Positions 63,472 to 64,000 of a stretch of 64,000 nucleotides of DNA are shown one piece after another; position 1 is the stretch's first letter, and each line of letters opens with the position of its first letter. The stretch comes from Hymenobacter crusticola (GTDB taxonomy: Bacteria; Bacteroidota; Bacteroidia; Cytophagales; Hymenobacteraceae). Below the pieces are notes generated by a model that worked only from the letters and a program-made list of their open reading frames with translations, did no database searches and was not told where the DNA came from. The stretch is taken from positions 124,001-188,000 of the forward strand of contig NZ_MTSE01000005.1 of the NCBI RefSeq assembly GCF_002154225.1. The letters are read 5' to 3'. Made by a program: the position numbers and the translations under genes.

Positions 63472-63814
63472 GTCGGTAGGAAGTAGAATAACCCGCTCGG
63501 ATGCCACCGCTAGCTTAGCTGTAGCAAAGCTAGGCACCTAGCTTCTCCTTGCTGATCAAGCGATTATCCTTACGAAGGATTGGTCTTGCAAAACTAGCGG
63601 GCGCCTATGCCAAGCGTTTTTGTGAAACGGATTTCTACTTGTCTAATCCGGATTCTTACAGCGGCCTTTGTGCACCTTAGGTAGTACTTGGTGAGCCAAG
63701 GCAACCAGGACAAATAACATTTCTACGCAGGCTGCCACCAACAGACAAGCTTAATGACTTAGTCGTCATCGAGCTTGGTCAACTGCATCTACTGTTGTTG
63801 GAAGCGCTTATTAA
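63472..63814. other. Intergenic region, no gene recognised
   Basis: Between the barrel-like gene and the AraC-type fragment; contains no clear promoter motif, hairpin or small ORF. Confidence 0.4.
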
Positions 63815-64000
63815 TCAGGCAGCTATTGCGGAGAGCAGTGCACCGGCTTGGAGCCGTTGGGGGGCGCGACGTACTTGGGTAGGCCGCAGGCCAAACTTGC
63901 GCCGGAAGACCGTGGAAAAGTGCGCTGGATTTGCAAAGCCAACGACCTCCGCTACCTCCTGCACGGGCTGATCGGTGAGGGAGAGCAACTGGTGCGCCAC
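63815..64000 (-). CDS. AraC-family transcriptional regulator, C-terminal fragment (runs off right edge)
   Basis: The last 61 residues of a regulator whose gene enters from the right edge. The sequence VQEVAEVVGFANPAHFSTVFRRKFGLRPTQVRR is the second helix-turn-helix of the AraC/XylS DNA-binding domain. The first visible GTG coincides with the window boundary, so the real start lies outside. Target genes cannot be inferred. Confidence 0.9.
   Translation of the reverse strand: MAHQLLSLTDQPVQEVAEVVGFANPAHFSTVFRRKFGLRPTQVRRAPQRLQAGALLSAIAA

Noticed and set aside
1..64000. CRISPR arrays, rRNA operons, tRNA genes, transposases or phage genes
   Set aside because: No regularly spaced repeats, conserved RNA sequences, transposase motifs or integrase genes were seen; tRNAscan or Infernal could still find a short RNA that I missed.

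Overview
The window looks like chromosomal DNA of a Bacteroidota member, most likely Cytophagales close to Hymenobacter. Pointers seen in the sequence: a fused MurF-alanine racemase, an exbB-exbD-exbD-tonB operon followed by PstS-like and TPR genes, DUF6089 and DUF5686 envelope proteins, a degraded type IX secretion (T9SS) cargo gene, and promoter elements of the Bacteroidota type TAnnTTTG. Genus placement is inference; there is no rRNA gene here and I saw no tRNA gene.

Left edge (1-8041, minus strand): the start of a nonribosomal peptide/polyketide cluster that continues out of the window. The first gene encodes a 2246-residue A-PCP-KS-AT-ACP-aminotransferase megasynthase with no leading condensation domain. 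The next gene opens with a condensation domain and is separated from it, in the same frame, by one stop codon. The expected chemistry is an amino-acid starter extended once with malonate and transaminated at the beta carbon to a beta-amino acyl chain, then condensed by the next protein.

8688-13782: a PRC-barrel protein, a membrane-anchored protein of unknown function, a cysteine desulfurase, a phosphoglucosamine mutase-type enzyme, and MazG. 14052-21118: a TonB energy-transduction operon (ExbB, two ExbD, TonB), a second TonB, a small membrane protein, a PstS-like lipoprotein and a TPR protein. 21193-34718 (minus): RluD, two OmpH/Skp chaperones, BamA, UppS, two DUF6089 proteins, NAD kinase, a one-POTRA Omp85 protein, a CBS protein, an alpha/beta hydrolase, PabA/TrpG, CvpA and YqeY. 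This is a housekeeping and outer-membrane-assembly block.

34846-40055 (plus): PdxJ, the MnmH-SelD pair for tRNA 2-selenouridine, a membrane protein, an alpha/beta hydrolase and an RsmI-like methylase. 40091-42557 (minus): FeoAB with a recognisable promoter. 42777-49968: a regulatory-domain surface protein, an OmpA-family lipoprotein, a hydrolase that has lost its nucleophile serine, MurF-Alr and a third DUF6089 protein. 50309-64000: a YfhO-type membrane protein, an ACC deaminase/D-cysteine desulfhydrase-type enzyme, a DUF4230 protein, RecX, two ferritin-like proteins, a DUF5686 protein, a GH29 fucosidase, the T9SS-cargo pseudogene, an outer-membrane-like protein and the end of an AraC regulator.

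Most operons end in strong hairpin terminators. CTAG-centred palindromes, above all ACCTAGGT, are far more frequent than chance across the window. The most interesting items are the aminotransferase megasynthase and its in-frame split, a terminator-like hairpin inside a signal-peptide coding region, and the ACCTAGGT excess.
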